A DNA stretch of 64,000 nucleotides, taken from positions 23,860,501-23,924,500 of the forward strand of contig NC_016132.3 of NCBI RefSeq assembly GCF_000005505.3. Reading direction: 5' to 3'. The stretch is from Brachypodium distachyon (taxonomy: Eukaryota; Streptophyta; Magnoliopsida; Poales; Poaceae). A program made the position numbers and the translations under genes. The notes beneath the pieces were generated by a model. The model searched no databases. It was not told the origin of the DNA and worked only from the letters and a program-made list of their open reading frames with translations. This document shows, in pieces, positions 32,118 through 44,720 of this stretch (the first letter of the stretch is position 1; the number at the start of each line of letters is the position of its first letter).

Positions 32118-32950
32118 AATTGGATTGAAAACGTGAGGCTCGGATCAAAGGTGGGATTCAACCTAAAAAAAATAAAATGCAATTTTGCACAACACCCCCT
32201 GCTTTTATCCTCCACTCGGTAAAAAACGATTCCCGAGTAAAAAAAAGAAAATCCTTGCCTCAGACTCTCAGTGCAGCCATGGAGCTTCCAATCACCGTCG
32301 ATACCTTTCCACCGTGCCGTCGTGCTGCACTGCCGCGGACAGACGCGGTGGCCCGCTGCCTGTGTCGATCTACCGTGCTAGCCGCCGTCCGTGCTGCATG
32401 GCCGCCGCCGGACGTGGTTCCCCACCTGCCCCGGCCCGTGCCTGCCGGCATCGGAACGTCGGGTGGCAGTGTGGAGCGCGCCAAGATCTGCGAAACGTCC
32501 GCACTATGGTCTGTTCATCTGGATTCCGGTGGCTGCAGCTTGCAGGTGAGGCCCTGCAGAAGGACCGGTTCGGCCTTGCCTTCGTCCCCTTCTTTGTGTG
32601 GAAGCAGGGCCGTCGTCGCCGCTGGCTCGTGGGCCCGCGTCACCGCCGCCGGCTCATGGGGACAGGGTCGCGGTCGCATGGCCTCCGATTCGAGGGTTGG
32701 GGCGCTGGCGTCGGCCTCCAGATCTAGTGGGGAATGAGGAAGACGAAATAATTTGGGCTCTCAAATTGTTTCTCTTTTTTTAGGTCGATGGTGCGGCGAC
32801 ACAGGCAACGCGATGTGGGGAAAGTTTTGCATGTATGGTTACCAAGCTGGGACCTAGGTTAAGAGCAGGGGTGTTGTGCAAAATTGCGTTTAAGTGTTTG
32901 GGTTGATTCCCACCTTTGATCTGAGCCACACGTTTCCAATCCGATGGCTG
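32116..32950. mobile_element. Pack-MULE-like element with ~85-bp TIRs
   Basis: The left terminus (32116-32205: ATTGGATTGAAAACGTGAGG, GATCAAAGGTGGGATTCAAC, TGCAATTTTGCACAACACCC) is mirrored in complement at about 32865-32950 (ATCGGATTGGAAACGTGTGG, GATCAAAGGTGGGAATCAAC, GCAATTTTGCACAACACCCC). Between them lies GC-rich, gene-like sequence without a transposase. Long TIRs with captured GC-rich cargo are typical of grass Pack-MULEs. A clean 9-bp target duplication was not found, so the superfamily remains tentative. Confidence 0.68.
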
Positions 32951-32963
32951 TTTGGGCCTAAGC

Positions 32964-33060
32964 TACTGCTCCTTCCGTTCCATAATTTTTGTCTCAAATT
33001 TGTTCAAAAATGAATGTATCTATTTTTAAAAAGTGTCTAGATACATGTAAATCCTAAACC
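32964..33060. mobile_element. Truncated Stowaway-type MITE
   Basis: Left end TACTGCTCCTTCCGTTCC and the internal core GTGTCTAGATACATGTAAA are present; a matching right end is not visible. It abuts the right end of the Pack-MULE-like element. Confidence 0.5.
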
Positions 33061-33917
33061 CTTCTAGTTAGATTGAATGGCAAAAATTTCTCATTTTATT
33101 TCCTTTTTATGAATGCGATAAAGTCGTAATATAATAAGTTTGTTGACTTTACTTCGATTTAGAATAGCGCACTTAGTTTAATTTCAAAAAAGAATTTGAG
33201 GATTCCACTTTTGTTTCGGTGCAGTAGAATTGCTAGCAAATTTAGAATTTCATTGTAGAATCATAAAATAAAATAAATGCCCTTTTAAATACATGCCAAT
33301 CTAGTTATCCGCCTCTCCATGTATCCCTACTTTTCTTTTAGCGTAATTTCACTTGGGTGGGTCAAGATAGTCCGCTTATACTCTATATCAGAGCAAATTA
33401 TATCAGAGCAAATTTCCTTACTGTTCCTAAATAGAACAACGGAACATTTCACGTCTGCCCGTTGCACTTTCCACGAACTAGCGGAGCAGATGAGCAAGAA
33501 CGTCAGCAAAACAAGGTTGACGTCCGGCCTGACGAACACTTCCAAAGAGATCTTATTTTAGGCTCCTTTGGATAGCCAGATTATGATGAAGAAGCCATTT
33601 TCTCTCGCATCATCGCGTGCGAAGATCTCGATGTCCGCGTACAGGGCCCTCTCTTCCCTTATCCTGAATTAATAAACAGCTCCACCAAAGACCATTTCAC
33701 CGGAGATTCTGGCTTCACCCGTGCAGCCAGAGCCAAGAAGGTCGCTGCTCTGGCTCGTATCCGGCCGACGTAGACTTGCCCGCGTCGCCTCAAAGTACCG
33801 TAGGCTCCTGCAAGTTATCAATCGTCAATCAGATCACTCCCAGAGGTGTTCGTTTAACCAGAAACACGTTTGACCCCACCAAGTCAGCTGAAGAAATTCA
33901 AGAGTTCCTCCGCCTCG
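33061..33917. other. Upstream region of CNX2
   Basis: AT-rich flank turning into promoter/leader sequence. A short direct repeat TATCAGAGCAAATT lies at about 33386 and 33400. No clear TATA box was identified. Contains the presumed 5' leader of CNX2. Confidence 0.45.
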
Positions 33918-36900
33918 ATGCTGCCCGCCGCCTCCCGTGCGACCTCCATCATCCGCCGCCGCCTCCTCCCTGCCTCCCAGCGGCCGCCGCCTCGAGCGAG
34001 GGCCGGCGCCCCTCCGCCCCCACGAGCCGTCTCTCACTTCCCCACCTCTGCTGGAACTGTGGGGGAGAGGGAGCCATGGCGCTTGCCTGCGGCGTGTTCC
34101 ACGCCCTCGAGCTTCTTTCCCACCGTGTCGCCGCCGGCTTCTCCCGCGCCTTGCCGCCTCCCCCTTCCATCGCCGCCGTTCGTGAGTCGTCCAGCGCCTC
34201 TGCCCCGCCAAGTTTGCGGCCCGTCCCCTCCTCGGCTACTTGGCTTCGATGATGGGGTGCTTCGGCGAGGTCGGATCGGATACAGAGTTAGTTCGTCGGT
34301 GAGTAACCTGGGTTTCTCCTAGCTATGCTCTACTCTGTTTTTGTAGAAGATAATTAGAACGAAAACTCCTGATAAAGTGTTAAGGTGCTCTATTTTTCTT
34401 ATGTTCAGCCTGTACTCGGAATATATTTCCCCCAATCTAAGCACATTTCGTCAAAACATACCTAGTGACCATACAACGTGAAAAATGACATACTCCCATT
34501 CTTCACATTCCTTTCCATTTTAAAACAAAGTGTTTTTGTGTTTCTCTTTAACAGTTCACCAAATTTTGCAGTTCGGTACTACGAGGGTAGGACTCCGAAG
34601 TTTGACCAGCACTTCCTCTTCAAGCAATGTCACATATAACCATAGGTGCTCCAATACATATTCGACTTCTTGTGCTACTAAGCCAGAAGTTCTAGCAAGT
34701 GAAACACCATCGTCAGATATGCTTGTTGATTCATTTGGGAGGTTTCATAATTACTTGAGAATCTCCTTGACCGAGCGTTGTAATCTGAGATGCCAATATT
34801 GTATGCCTGCTGAAGGAGTCGAGCTCACACCAAAGTCAGAGCTTCTGTCACATGATGAGATAATTCGAGTTGCCAATCTTTTTGTTACGTCTGGTGTGGA
34901 CAAGATCCGGTTAACTGGTGGAGAACCAACCGTTAGAAAAGATCTAGAAGATATCTGTTTGCATCTATCTGATCTAAAGGGACTGAAAACTCTTGCTATG
35001 ACCACAAATGGGATTGTTCTTTCCAAGAAGCTCCCTAGGCTGAAAGAATGTGGTCTCAATGCTTTAAATATTAGCTTGGACACATTAATCCCTGCAAAGT
35101 TTGAGTTTATGACAAGGCGTAAAGGGCACTCAAAGGTCATGGAATCAATTGATACTGCCATAGAACTTGGATATGATCCTGTGAAGGTATAAAGTTTTTT
35201 GCATAACTAAAATTATTTCAGTCCCTCCTGTTCGAAGATTACTTGAAGAATGGAGATATATCATACTGTACATAGATTCGTTGACTTACTTTTTGGCATC
35301 CTTTTTATGTTGCCAGGTGAACTGTGTTGTGATGCGTGGAATGAATGATGATGAAATCTGTGATTTCGTTGAATTGACTAAACACAAGCCTATTAATATT
35401 AGATTTATCGAGTTCATGCCATTTGATGGTAATGTTTGGAATGTCAAGAAACTGGTCCCTTATGCAGAGGTGCTGGATAAAGTGGTAAGTATGACCTCTA
35501 AAGTTAACTTTCTTTGCACATGACACCACCATATTCACCCTCCAGCAAGTAGCTGTGGCATTATATACTTAGTAGCAGTTGTTTTTTTCTGCTATGTTTA
35601 ACTATTTGTGGTACAAATTATCTTTTCTACACTCATATATCAGCGTCAACACTTTAATGGCGTAGAGAGACTTCAAGATCACCCTTCAGACACCGCAAAG
35701 AATTTCAAGATTGATGGTCATGTTGGAACAATTTCATTTATTACATCCATGACAGAGCATTTCTGTGCTGGTTGCAATAGATTGCGACTATTGGCAGATG
35801 GCAATTTCAAAGTGTGCTTGTTTGGCCCCTCGGAGGTATGTTGACCTGCTTGCTTTGTCAATGAGTTGACTTGTATTGCTGTCCTAGTTCTCTGTGCACA
35901 TGTTTTCCTTGGAATTTTTATTCAAGAAAATTGCTAATAGCATTACTCTTTTGTGTTTTAGTGAACAAACCCAACAACTAATTATGAGTTCAACACGCCT
36001 AATAGTTCCTGGTCACTGTTTTACCTGAATTGCACTGTTTTGAGCATCAAACAGAACTTGTTTTAGTGCCACCCAAATTTCAGACAGTTCCGATAGCAAC
36101 TTGCCTTCCTGGTTTTGGATCCATCATTGAAAGATGACCTGTGTATTTAATAGTTAAAGTTAATTTTGTATTTTTGATTTCATGGGAATCTAGACATCGA
36201 TGATGTTCCAAACACTGCTTTTAAGTAAATATGCATAACTTAATCTGTTTCGGTGTGTGATAATCCAATTTGATACTTATATAGGTGCTACAGTACAGTT
36301 TTCCTATGCAATTGTCGATCTATTCTAACCTTGACCCAACTGAGAGATATCCTAGAGAATTAAGGATGTTTCTGATGTTTCAAACACGGCAACTTTCTTT
36401 TGTATAGAATAGAAACATCATTTGATCTAAACATGGTCCAGATAAGAGATTGGACTGGCCTCACTCATGTGCTCAAGTGTGTCGTGTCTTGGGTCTGAAA
36501 GTGAAAGATGAGTTAGGGTCATAGAGGCAGGTTCTGTGATGAGTCATTTACAAAGCTATGGTATAAAAATCATCCTTCAGTGGTTCAATGCAGCATTCTA
36601 GAAATGGATTGTTATTCCATGTCTATATTTAAGAAGTTAAATCTTCCTCTGCATTTATATTTCTTATATGCGTCGACTATAATGAACATAAGAGATGTGG
36701 ATCTTCGAAAGAAAAATGAGTACAAGTATCCTGAATTCTCCAGGTGAGCTTGAGAGAGCCCATTCATTCTGGTGTTGATGATGCCGGGCTGAAGGAAATA
36801 ATCAGTGCTGCGGTATGTGGGGAAATTACTTTGTTGTTATCTTCTGTACGAAAGAATGTATGTTTTCCTTTTTCCTTTTGCCAAATTGTGAACTTGCATA

Positions 36901-37576
36901 GCCTATTTCTGACCATTCATTTCCTGAAAGGAAAATATAAAAATGTTTCTTGGTCTTTTTGTCTTTCTTAGATGAATTGTTCCATTGCATGTCACTTGGT
37001 AGAAAGTTCCAAGTTTGCTTTTCTTGGAGGAAGTATAACCGCCTTGTTTTCCAGAACCGAACCAATACTGTTCTTTGTAAGTTCTAGAGTCTTTTGTCAA
37101 CACAAACCTCCCAATCCAAGCATTAACCATTGGAATATATTCATTTTGGCTTCTATTGCGTGCTCCAAACACCAGAGTTGAATAATTTGACAAACATGAA
37201 CTCACAAAGAAACAATTTCATGAAAGTACTCATTTTTGTGGTCTCCGTTATCTCTTTTTTCGAACCGGGCTAGCTCCATTTTTGTCTTTGTTGTTGTCAA
37301 CAAAAAAAAAACATCCAGGTCTTGTTTTTGAATCTTGATTGGCATCATAAGAAAACACCACAGTAGCTGTAGAAGTTCCTGGATTCTTGGTGGTAATAGA
37401 TCCGAGCTGGCCAATTTTTAGGCTTCATTGAATATTATGTTCTTTGGTAGGGAAATTCTGTTGATGCTTAATGGCCACCTTCCTGTGTGCAGGTTAAAAG
37501 GAAGAAAGCTAAACATGCTGGGATGTTTGATATTGCCAAGACAGCAAATAGACCTATGATACATATTGGTGGCTGA
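33918..37576 (+). CDS. CNX2: GTP 3',8-cyclase, molybdenum cofactor biosynthesis (CNX2/MoaA)
   Basis: Six exons: 33918-34298, 34572-35186, 35317-35484, 35644-35835, 36744-36812, 37493-37576; 502 residues. A radical-SAM enzyme that converts GTP to the cyclic pterin precursor, the first Moco step, in mitochondria. The radical-SAM cluster motif is C197-x3-C201-x2-C204 ([12 protein letters not shown]), followed by [11 protein letters not shown] and NISLDTL. The C-terminal cluster is C429-x2-C432-x13-C446 ([11 protein letters not shown]). The protein ends PMIHIGG, including the conserved terminal Gly-Gly. Exons 2-6 are secure. Exon 1 is Ala/Pro/Ser-rich and longer than in dicot homologues; it likely encodes the organelle presequence. 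I took the first in-frame ATG. A different-frame ORF beginning at 34076 overlaps exon 1. Confidence 0.93.
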
Positions 37577-38845
37577 GGTATCCTCTAAGCACCTTTTCTA
37601 CTTTCGAAATCACAGCTGGTTTTCTCGAAAAAGATAGGTATTATAAGCACCTTTTCCTACTTTTGATGGAAAAAGATTATTGGCAAGATAGGTAATTATG
37701 CAAACAAGAATAAATCACAGCTGATTTTCTGGTTCTCAAAACTTTTAGACTATATCACAACCAACTGCTACTTGCCTGTTAATCACGGACTAAAGTTGTT
37801 GTGACTTTTCTCTTCTTTATTAGGAATCTACTAGAGTGCACATGTAACTTTAATCCATGGTTTTGAATTATTGTTAGCTTGGCTGAACATACTGGTGATT
37901 CTTTTCAACGCTTTTATAAAAGTATGCATTCAAAATCTTGCAATTGCTTTGCCACGTATTGCTTAAAAAGTTTAGCTGCAATATTCAAAATGTGAGACTG
38001 GTTAATGCAGGACTGTGGGCCCAGTGGTATTCATGCGTATCTTTCGCTTGTCTCATATCAGGATCCCGACTGAATTCCTTCTCCACTGGGTGACGACTAA
38101 GATGAAGTTTCATATTGCTTTTATTTCCTGACAAAGGTTACACGTTTTAGGTACAAAAAGGAGCCAATTTAAAGGCAATACAGTTGTCAAAATATAGTCC
38201 TATACTTACAGAGCAGCATTTCAGAACCTCAGACTATTCAGTCTTTACGTGTTTATACTTTTCACTACATGCGACAGACCAAGGTGTCTCTGTTGTATAT
38301 TGTATCCTCAAGATGCCAATGTTTGTAAACTTGTATACCATTCTTTTTGTAAGCTGCTACTATGGAATGGGGAAATTGATCATATGCCACTCCATAAATT
38401 CCCAGAATGTAATCAATCAATTAATTTCTATTCTATGGATTGAATTAATACACGGTATAATGGTTAAGATGACTGTATAAAGCAAGTGTTCCATAAGGAG
38501 GGAATTTCTAACTTCTACGTGAGGTTGTACCACAAATTTGCTGGGAACATCGCCAAATGCTGGCAGTACTTTCACCACCTATGAGAAATAGTCGACTCAT
38601 GTACCACAAATCAACTCCTGCCAATCTTCATCGAGCTTGCAGTGCTGAATCAGACAATCTTTGACGTGACTGGCAGTTATAGTTGGTGATCATGGTTGCA
38701 TTGTCATTTGTTCACTTTTGAAGAAAAGGTAGGCTTGTTAACAACAGGTTTTGGTATAAGAGATGGACAAACTCGGAGATTTATGCTCGGGCGGTGAGAG
38801 TGCTTGTCATGTGGCTATGTAGTCGAACTTGGGTAAACCACACCC

Positions 38846-38893
38846 ATTTTGATTATTATTTTGAGCGAAAAATAATAACTCAAAATGGGTCCG
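38846..38893. repeat. 48-bp imperfect palindrome
   Basis: ACCCATTTTGATTATTATTT, a short GAGCGA centre, then its near-complement ending CAAAATGGGT. It would form a hairpin; origin unknown (possible MITE end remnant). Confidence 0.7.
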
Positions 38894-38917
38894 GTTTACC
38901 CTTTGATTGCCTTGGGT

Positions 38918-39084
38918 TTGGTTTCTGTACTTAAAGCAACTCTAGCAGTTACAGAACCCGACCGATCCGAACTAACAATCGAATACCAGAATACGAAAAC
39001 AGATACTGAATACGAAATTCGGTTTCTGTACCGATCCGAACTAACCGAGTTCGGATCAACCGGTTTCTGTACTTAAAGCAACTC
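38918..39084. repeat. ~24-bp direct repeats flanking a ~115-bp insert
   Basis: GGTTTCTGTACTTAAAGCAA followed by CTCT occurs at about 38918 and again at about 39061. The DNA between is itself built of CCGATCCGAACTAAC and GAATACGAAA words, each occurring twice or more. Confidence 0.75.
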
Positions 39085-39473
39085 TGTAATTCGGTACCGT
39101 CGGAGTTTCGGCAAAACAAATACTGAATACGAAAACTGAAAAACACAGAAATTTGAAATTTCGCGCAAAATTTATATGAATAGGGCTGGTTCTTCGCGAT
39201 TCACATCGCAGATCATCCTAGTTCGTCATTCGCCACATACTTAAATTCTACTACATCTACTAGTTCGACTTACGAATAGTTGCTAAATTAGAGGAGCAAA
39301 CACCCAAGAACAAAATTGCTCCTCGCCGGCCCGCCGGCTTCCGGTCTCCTCGTCGGAATGCATACTTACTCCTCACCGGGGGAGCAGTCGTCACTGGAGG
39401 CACGGGAGCCGTGTTGAAGAGGTCGAAGGCCTCCGCGAGCATCCTCTCCTTGATGGCGAGGTGGCACGCATCG

Positions 39474-39935
39474 TCATCGGCAATGGAGTGTTTCGACGCC
39501 TCCGTCGAAACCCGTCTCCGCGGCTTCCTCCGCCTCTGCCGCATCCTCCTCCCTCTCCTCATCCTCCTCCCCCTCTGCATCCACCTCCCCAACCTCAACC
39601 GCCGGCGCCTTCCCGATTGTCTCCACCAACGAGGAGGAAGAAGAGGACGGTGGAGCCAATCGGAGCCGGTCACTCGCCGGCTCAGGGTGGACGCCGCTCG
39701 AGCTCCCATCCCCGACAGCGGAATCGCTGAAGCCGCGGTCCCCATCCACTCCCTGGCGGGCACTGCCGGGCCACCTCACCCAAATGAGGGCTCCACGATT
39801 GCGGCCGGCCTCGGACTGGCGACACCGGGCTTCTTCCTCGTCGATGGTGACCCGGCCGCCGCTAAGGTTTCCGCGGCTGCGGAGGCCGACGACCAGACGC
39901 GCGTAGCGAGCGGCGGAGGAGATCGGGGGCCGCAT
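39474..39935 (-). CDS. Hypothetical acidic/serine-rich ORF
   Basis: Minus-strand frame with an ATG at 39935, about 153 residues. It is Arg/Ser-rich, then has a serine run and a strongly acidic Glu/Ala tract (about residues 118-140). No domain recognised. A second minus-strand frame continues to 39260 with RMLAEAFDLFNT, suggesting either a downstream exon or a frameshift. GC-rich composition and strand consistency favour a real or recently decayed gene, but splice structure could not be resolved. Upstream lies a proline-rich frame to 40058. Confidence 0.3.
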   Translation of the reverse strand: MRPPISSAARYARLVVGLRSRGNLSGGRVTIDEEEARCRQSEAGRNRGALIWVRWPGSARQGVDGDRGFSDSAVGDGSSSGVHPEPASDRLRLAPPSSSSSSLVETIGKAPAVEVGEVDAEGEEDEEREEDAAEAEEAAETGFDGGVETLHCR

Positions 39936-40705
39936 TTTGCTTAGGAAGCTCGCCGGAAATGGAGTTGGTGGCGGCGGCGGTGGCGGAGGTGGGTGGATTG
40001 CGGCGAAGGGGAGTTCAAAGAGCAAACCGAAAAGCCCGGGCTCGATTCGGTGACCCAAATTAGGTTTTCGATAAACGGGCTCGATTCGGTATCTGGTCTG
40101 GCCCAGTTTTCGGGCTCAATTCGTTCCACGTCACATCACCACGTACGAGACCGTGTGAGATTGTGAGGTCCCCTGAAAAAAAAAGTGACATTGTGAGGGT
40201 GGTCTTCCTTGGGTCGATGCCGGCGCGCGGGGGCCGTGAGGTTGATGAACCCTCTGCTGTCTGTCCTCCTCGACCACTTGCTCGAACCGGTGTTCTAGAA
40301 TTCCCTGGAGCCGGGGGGTTTTGCCTCTGGAGCCACTCGTAGCGGGGAACGACCACGCGCGCGGGGCCAACGCCGGGATAAGGCGAGATTGGTTCACATG
40401 TGACCACCGTCGCGCCACATGGCGCGGACGACAGTAATATTCCACAGCCGCCGGTTTCGCCCCCTTCGTCTCCGCGCGATCTCACCTCTGTCACACACGC
40501 ACACGCTGCCTGCCACCCATACAAACTGACACACATACACGCTGCAGTTCGGTGGTTCTCCCGTGTCGTTGGAGCTCGTCGACCCGACCCGAGCTCCCGT
40601 CGTCAGGTACGTACGCCTGCTGTTTACTTCCATTTTGCTTCGGTGATCACAGATCACGCCGTGAAATAACATACGAATCGATGCAGGTGAAGTAGGGAAA
40701 GGAGG

Positions 40706-41140
40706 ATGCCTTCGGTTTCCAAGGCCGTGTGCCTGCAGCAGAGGCCGAGCACGGGCGGCGGCAGGAGGGCCAGGGAAGCGGGTCGCCGATCGGTGGCGGC
40801 GCCGAGAGCCCGGCACTCGAAACCCAAGGCTGTTCACTCGGGGGGATCAGAGTCGGGACGGGGCCAGCATTGCTCGCCTCCCAAGGCAGTCGCGGCGCCG
40901 ACGATACCCGCCACGGAAAAGGTAAACAGCTCGCGACCCGTGTGTGCCACTGGAGCGTTATCGTCTCAGGTTGACTCTCGCGTCGCCGTTGCTCGTTTGA
41001 TTGGGAATTTGGGATCCATGAGTACTGAGACAGCAGGTACGATCGCCCAGGCTCTTGTAGCTAGCCAAGTCGATACGGTATTACGATATACCAAGTTAAA
41101 CAAAACTATCATGAAAGATCAATCAAAGAAACACCGCTAG
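40706..41140 (+). CDS. Hypothetical basic protein, 144 residues
   Basis: ATG at 40706 follows a plausible 5'-leader intron: donor CAG|GTACGTACG at about 40606 and acceptor GATGCAG at about 40686. The N-terminal half is Arg/Ser/Pro-rich and basic, hence probably disordered. The C-terminal third (ARLIGNLGSMSTETAGTIAQ, then LRYTKLNKTI) looks helical and ends with a lysine-rich tail. I do not recognise the family. The apparent leader intron and good start context argue for expression; absence of known similarity keeps confidence low. Confidence 0.45.
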   Translation: MPSVSKAVCLQQRPSTGGGRRAREAGRRSVAAPRARHSKPKAVHSGGSESGRGQHCSPPKAVAAPTIPATEKVNSSRPVCATGALSSQVDSRVAVARLIGNLGSMSTETAGTIAQALVASQVDTVLRYTKLNKTIMKDQSKKHR

Positions 41141-41301
41141 GGGTGCGCCGGTCGCCGGGGGATCACAACGTGGGGTTGGACGTCTCCCCGACTGTCCGAT
41201 CCACTTTAGAAACATGAATCTCGTCCGTCTAATCATGGCAATATTAAACTTCCGTATGCAACATCATTTTTACGCTAGCAACGGCTGCAATATCGATTTC
41301 T

Positions 41302-41432
41302 CAACTCCCTCCGTGCAACAAAAGATGTCTTAAGTTTGTCAAAAATTTAAATGTATCTAGACATAGTTTAGTGTATAGATGCATTCAAATTTAGTCAAAG
41401 TTGAGACATCCTTTGTTGGACGGAAGGAGTAT
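41302..41432. mobile_element. Stowaway-type MITE
   Basis: Left CAACTCCCTCCGTGCAACAA and, in complement, right TATACTCCTTCCGTCCAACA. Inner arms include AAAGATGTCTTAAGTTTGTC against its near-complement, and the core ATGTATCTAGACATAG. Confidence 0.8.
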
Positions 41433-44400
41433 AAAGCCTTGCAACATTTTAATGGTGCTCATGACGAAAAATATTATGTGAATGCAACGGATCCCCATTC
41501 ATTAGAGCAAAAGTGTTTGAAAAAGTTCGCAACATATAGAGCATAAAAAACAACGTTTGCAATGTTTATACATCATGTATTGACCAATGGAGAAATACAT
41601 TTCAGCAATCAAAACAATGTTCGCAACACACCAAAATCATTGCAACATCATGGTTGCACATATTGCAAATAATATGTTGTAGCATATCAAAACATCGTTT
41701 GCAACATCAAAAAATTCAAATCCGTTTACCTTCAATTGACGCATCTGAGGCGTTGATTTTCCTTTTTTTTTTACCATAGGAATGCACGGGTATATCCAAG
41801 ATTAAGGTTTGTCACACTTTAACCCTTCCGATTTATAGGCCAAACCGTAAGGTGCTGCTGGTAAGCTTAGAGCGAATTGTTTTATGTGCTAAAAGTGCAT
41901 GTCGTTTCTATCCCTAAATTTCTGAGTAATTCTTCCATTTGCCATCTTTGAAATAAGACAAACGCTGCACACTAACTCTTAACTATGAAGTGACAGCCAA
42001 TTAATTTACAATGCACTCGTATAATCTTCCCCTAAAATAACTTTGAATTGATAAGTCCATACATAAATTTTCTTGTGCTGCACAGAGGAACATAGGCAGC
42101 TCTCAGCTATTTGGATAGGAACTCGATCCCCTGGTTTCAACAAAACCAGAAAAACTAGCAAGCAGCTTGGTCAGTATACGTGCAAAATATTGTCCCCATT
42201 CGTACCCATAGGCATTTGTATACAAAAAGTCAAAATATAGTGGAATTTGTCGGTTCTATGCGCCTCACAGAACAAGAACTGCAGTTTATAGTTATGCTCT
42301 TGTTTATATGCATTAGTTATGTGATGCATCCTGTATTGTTGTTTCTCTGTTGCCGAAACAACCATCTTGCTTAGAAAACCAGAGGTTCGATTACCCACAG
42401 GTTCAATTACCCACAGGTTCAATTAAACCATAAATTAACTAGTTCTCCCGTGTTACAGCAACATGATTAGAGACAGACAAAAACCTATAAACGTGTTGGT
42501 GCTGGGAGGTGTTCGTGCATAGGTTTCCATCAGTGTCATTTCTCCGTTTAGTCCAACATTAGTCACCCATGGACGGTAATTTTCAAGCTTTTCCATATGT
42601 TCTTCAGATAAGATGTAACTTCGGTTGATTTTGACATATGTTTGTAGGCGCTTAGAATACATGTTAAAAGGCGGACTCAACCTCTAAATTAATGAACTAG
42701 ACGAAGCCACACGCGTTACTGCGGAACTATGTTAAAACAATGCATTAAAATATATGTTTAAAACTGACTAAAATAATGGGAACAAAATGTAAAAATGTTC
42801 TTATTTTACATGATTTGCATCACAATATGGTGGTCTGATGAGGTGGCATGCTTACATGATGAGAAAAATAGCTATTCGGGTTTTCCTATTTAGATATAGA
42901 AAATTACTGATGGTGGCATATGTTAACCTCAAGTTCAACTGCGTGAGACGTGGACACGTATCCTGGAATTTGTGAGTCATGTAGAATTTTAGAGATATAA
43001 CCTCCTTTGGTTTCTTTAATTGTTATTGCATAGGGTTGTTTGGATGTCCTTTTTAGTAACGAAAGAGAATGCTCTTCCCGCATCAAAATTGCAGTGCACA
43101 CAACCACGAGCTTTGTTTAAAGGAGGATTGATAAGATGTATCCAAGTTCTTAGAGTCTTGTTTTTATTTAAACTATAAACAACTGCCAAAACAGTGGCCT
43201 CATATTGTTCATAAAAAGAGGAAATCGTATTGGAGGTCCACTGACTTAAACTTGAAAACGTTTCACCGTTACCCCTAGACTTGGCTTGAGGGATTATTCT
43301 GGGTCCAAAACATATGTTTCTGAACATTATCACCGACCAGTGGCGGTGCCAGCAGCCAAAACTTGTGATGTCAATGTATTCTGACATCTGACATCATGCC
43401 TAGAAATTGTGGATGTGCAATATTTGGAAATACGAAGGTGCTTTAAGCAAAGCTACTATGATGTCATCTGACATGATCACAACCTACATGTGGTGCCGCC
43501 ACTGACTTGGCGTTTCTTAGCTTGTTTGCAATTTGAAGTTTTCAAAATTCCTGCTGTACCTTCTACTCTCTCTCCCGCATGTCCTACATTAGCCAACCAA
43601 GTTCATTATTTTAGAGAAAACCCTTGCAAAGGTTACTCTTTACATTCATTGATACGTGTTCGGATGGGAGATTTTACACACCACAAGAGATTTGGAGGTT
43701 TTACACTGTACAAGAGAGAACCGCAGGGACATAAGAATTTTTTTTTCATTGGGGAATCTGCAAAAGAGAACATGCTAAAAAAAGCCCCAAAGGATTCTCG
43801 AACGCCACATCATCGTGATTATGCTCGCAAACGTGTTTTGAACCAAGAATGACCCCGCAAGCCAAGTTCTGGCATAACCATAGAACGTTTTCAAGTTTGT
43901 GCACTGAAGTGTTTAATTTCCACCTGCCAATTTCATGAGCTGCCAATGGGATTTCGTCTTATAAAAACATAGGTGTGAAGTAGTACTCCCTCATTCCTCA
44001 TGCCAACTTCAGTTTGACTAATAAAATGTAGGTAATATACCGCATAAGTTATACTATAATCTACTTCGTATTGGAAAGAAGTTAAAATCCAATAGTGCAC
44101 TATTAATTAATTGAAGATAATCGTCTAGATAATGCAAGCACTATTTGAAGTACCTGCTTAGCATGCATAACTTTGTTTTCGGAAATTATGGATGTGCTCC
44201 GAACCTAATATGTGACAGTGGAAATAATAAGGTGAGGTATATTGGATAATGCTTTCTGTAGCTAAGTCAATTTTGTATTTGCCCAAGTAATAGGAAACAT
44301 GTAACACGTTTTGCACACAGTCAAAAATGAATCCCATGTAAGATGTTGACAAGATGGAATATGCGCATGCATGATTCCCAATGAGCACATGCCGTCGAGA

Positions 44401-44700
44401 CTATCTCGCTGACAAATTTACGATCGAAGGACCTATGTATTTAGTACGGAGTAATACTTACATGTCATGACTAGCTACAACCTGTCGCGGATTTGGTCCT
44501 TGTTTTTTCCAACAGTGTTCGCTCTTCCCATGTTTATAGCGACAAAAAAAAGAGAACTTTATCTTTGAGCCCCTGGCGGAACGGAATATCAGGGTGTGTG
44601 CTGGGTTACTGGGGTAGCGTGTGCTGCTGCGAGGATGGCCGGGGGGGTTGAAGGAAGGTCGTAGCGTGAGAGCATGGAACCGCCGCGCGGCAACGTGCCG

Positions 44701-44720
44701 ATCCAATCCAATCCAATCCA
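44701..44720. repeat. AATCC pentamer microsatellite
   Basis: Four consecutive ATCCA units (ATCCAATCCAATCCAATCCA). Confidence 0.85.

Larger units (their letters stand above)
37577..39400. other. CNX2 3' flank and intergenic DNA
   Basis: 3' UTR of CNX2 followed by AT-rich sequence. Holds a palindrome at 38846-38893 and a pair of identical ~24-bp direct repeats around 38920 and 39061. No gene recognised. Confidence 0.5.

Noticed and set aside
34751..35161. Minus-strand frame of 136 codons
   Set aside because: Antisense to CNX2 exon 2, which carries the radical-SAM motif.
43490..43852. 120-codon plus-strand frame
   Set aside because: No recognisable domain, no promoter or splice context, and embedded in AT-rich intergenic DNA with repeats.
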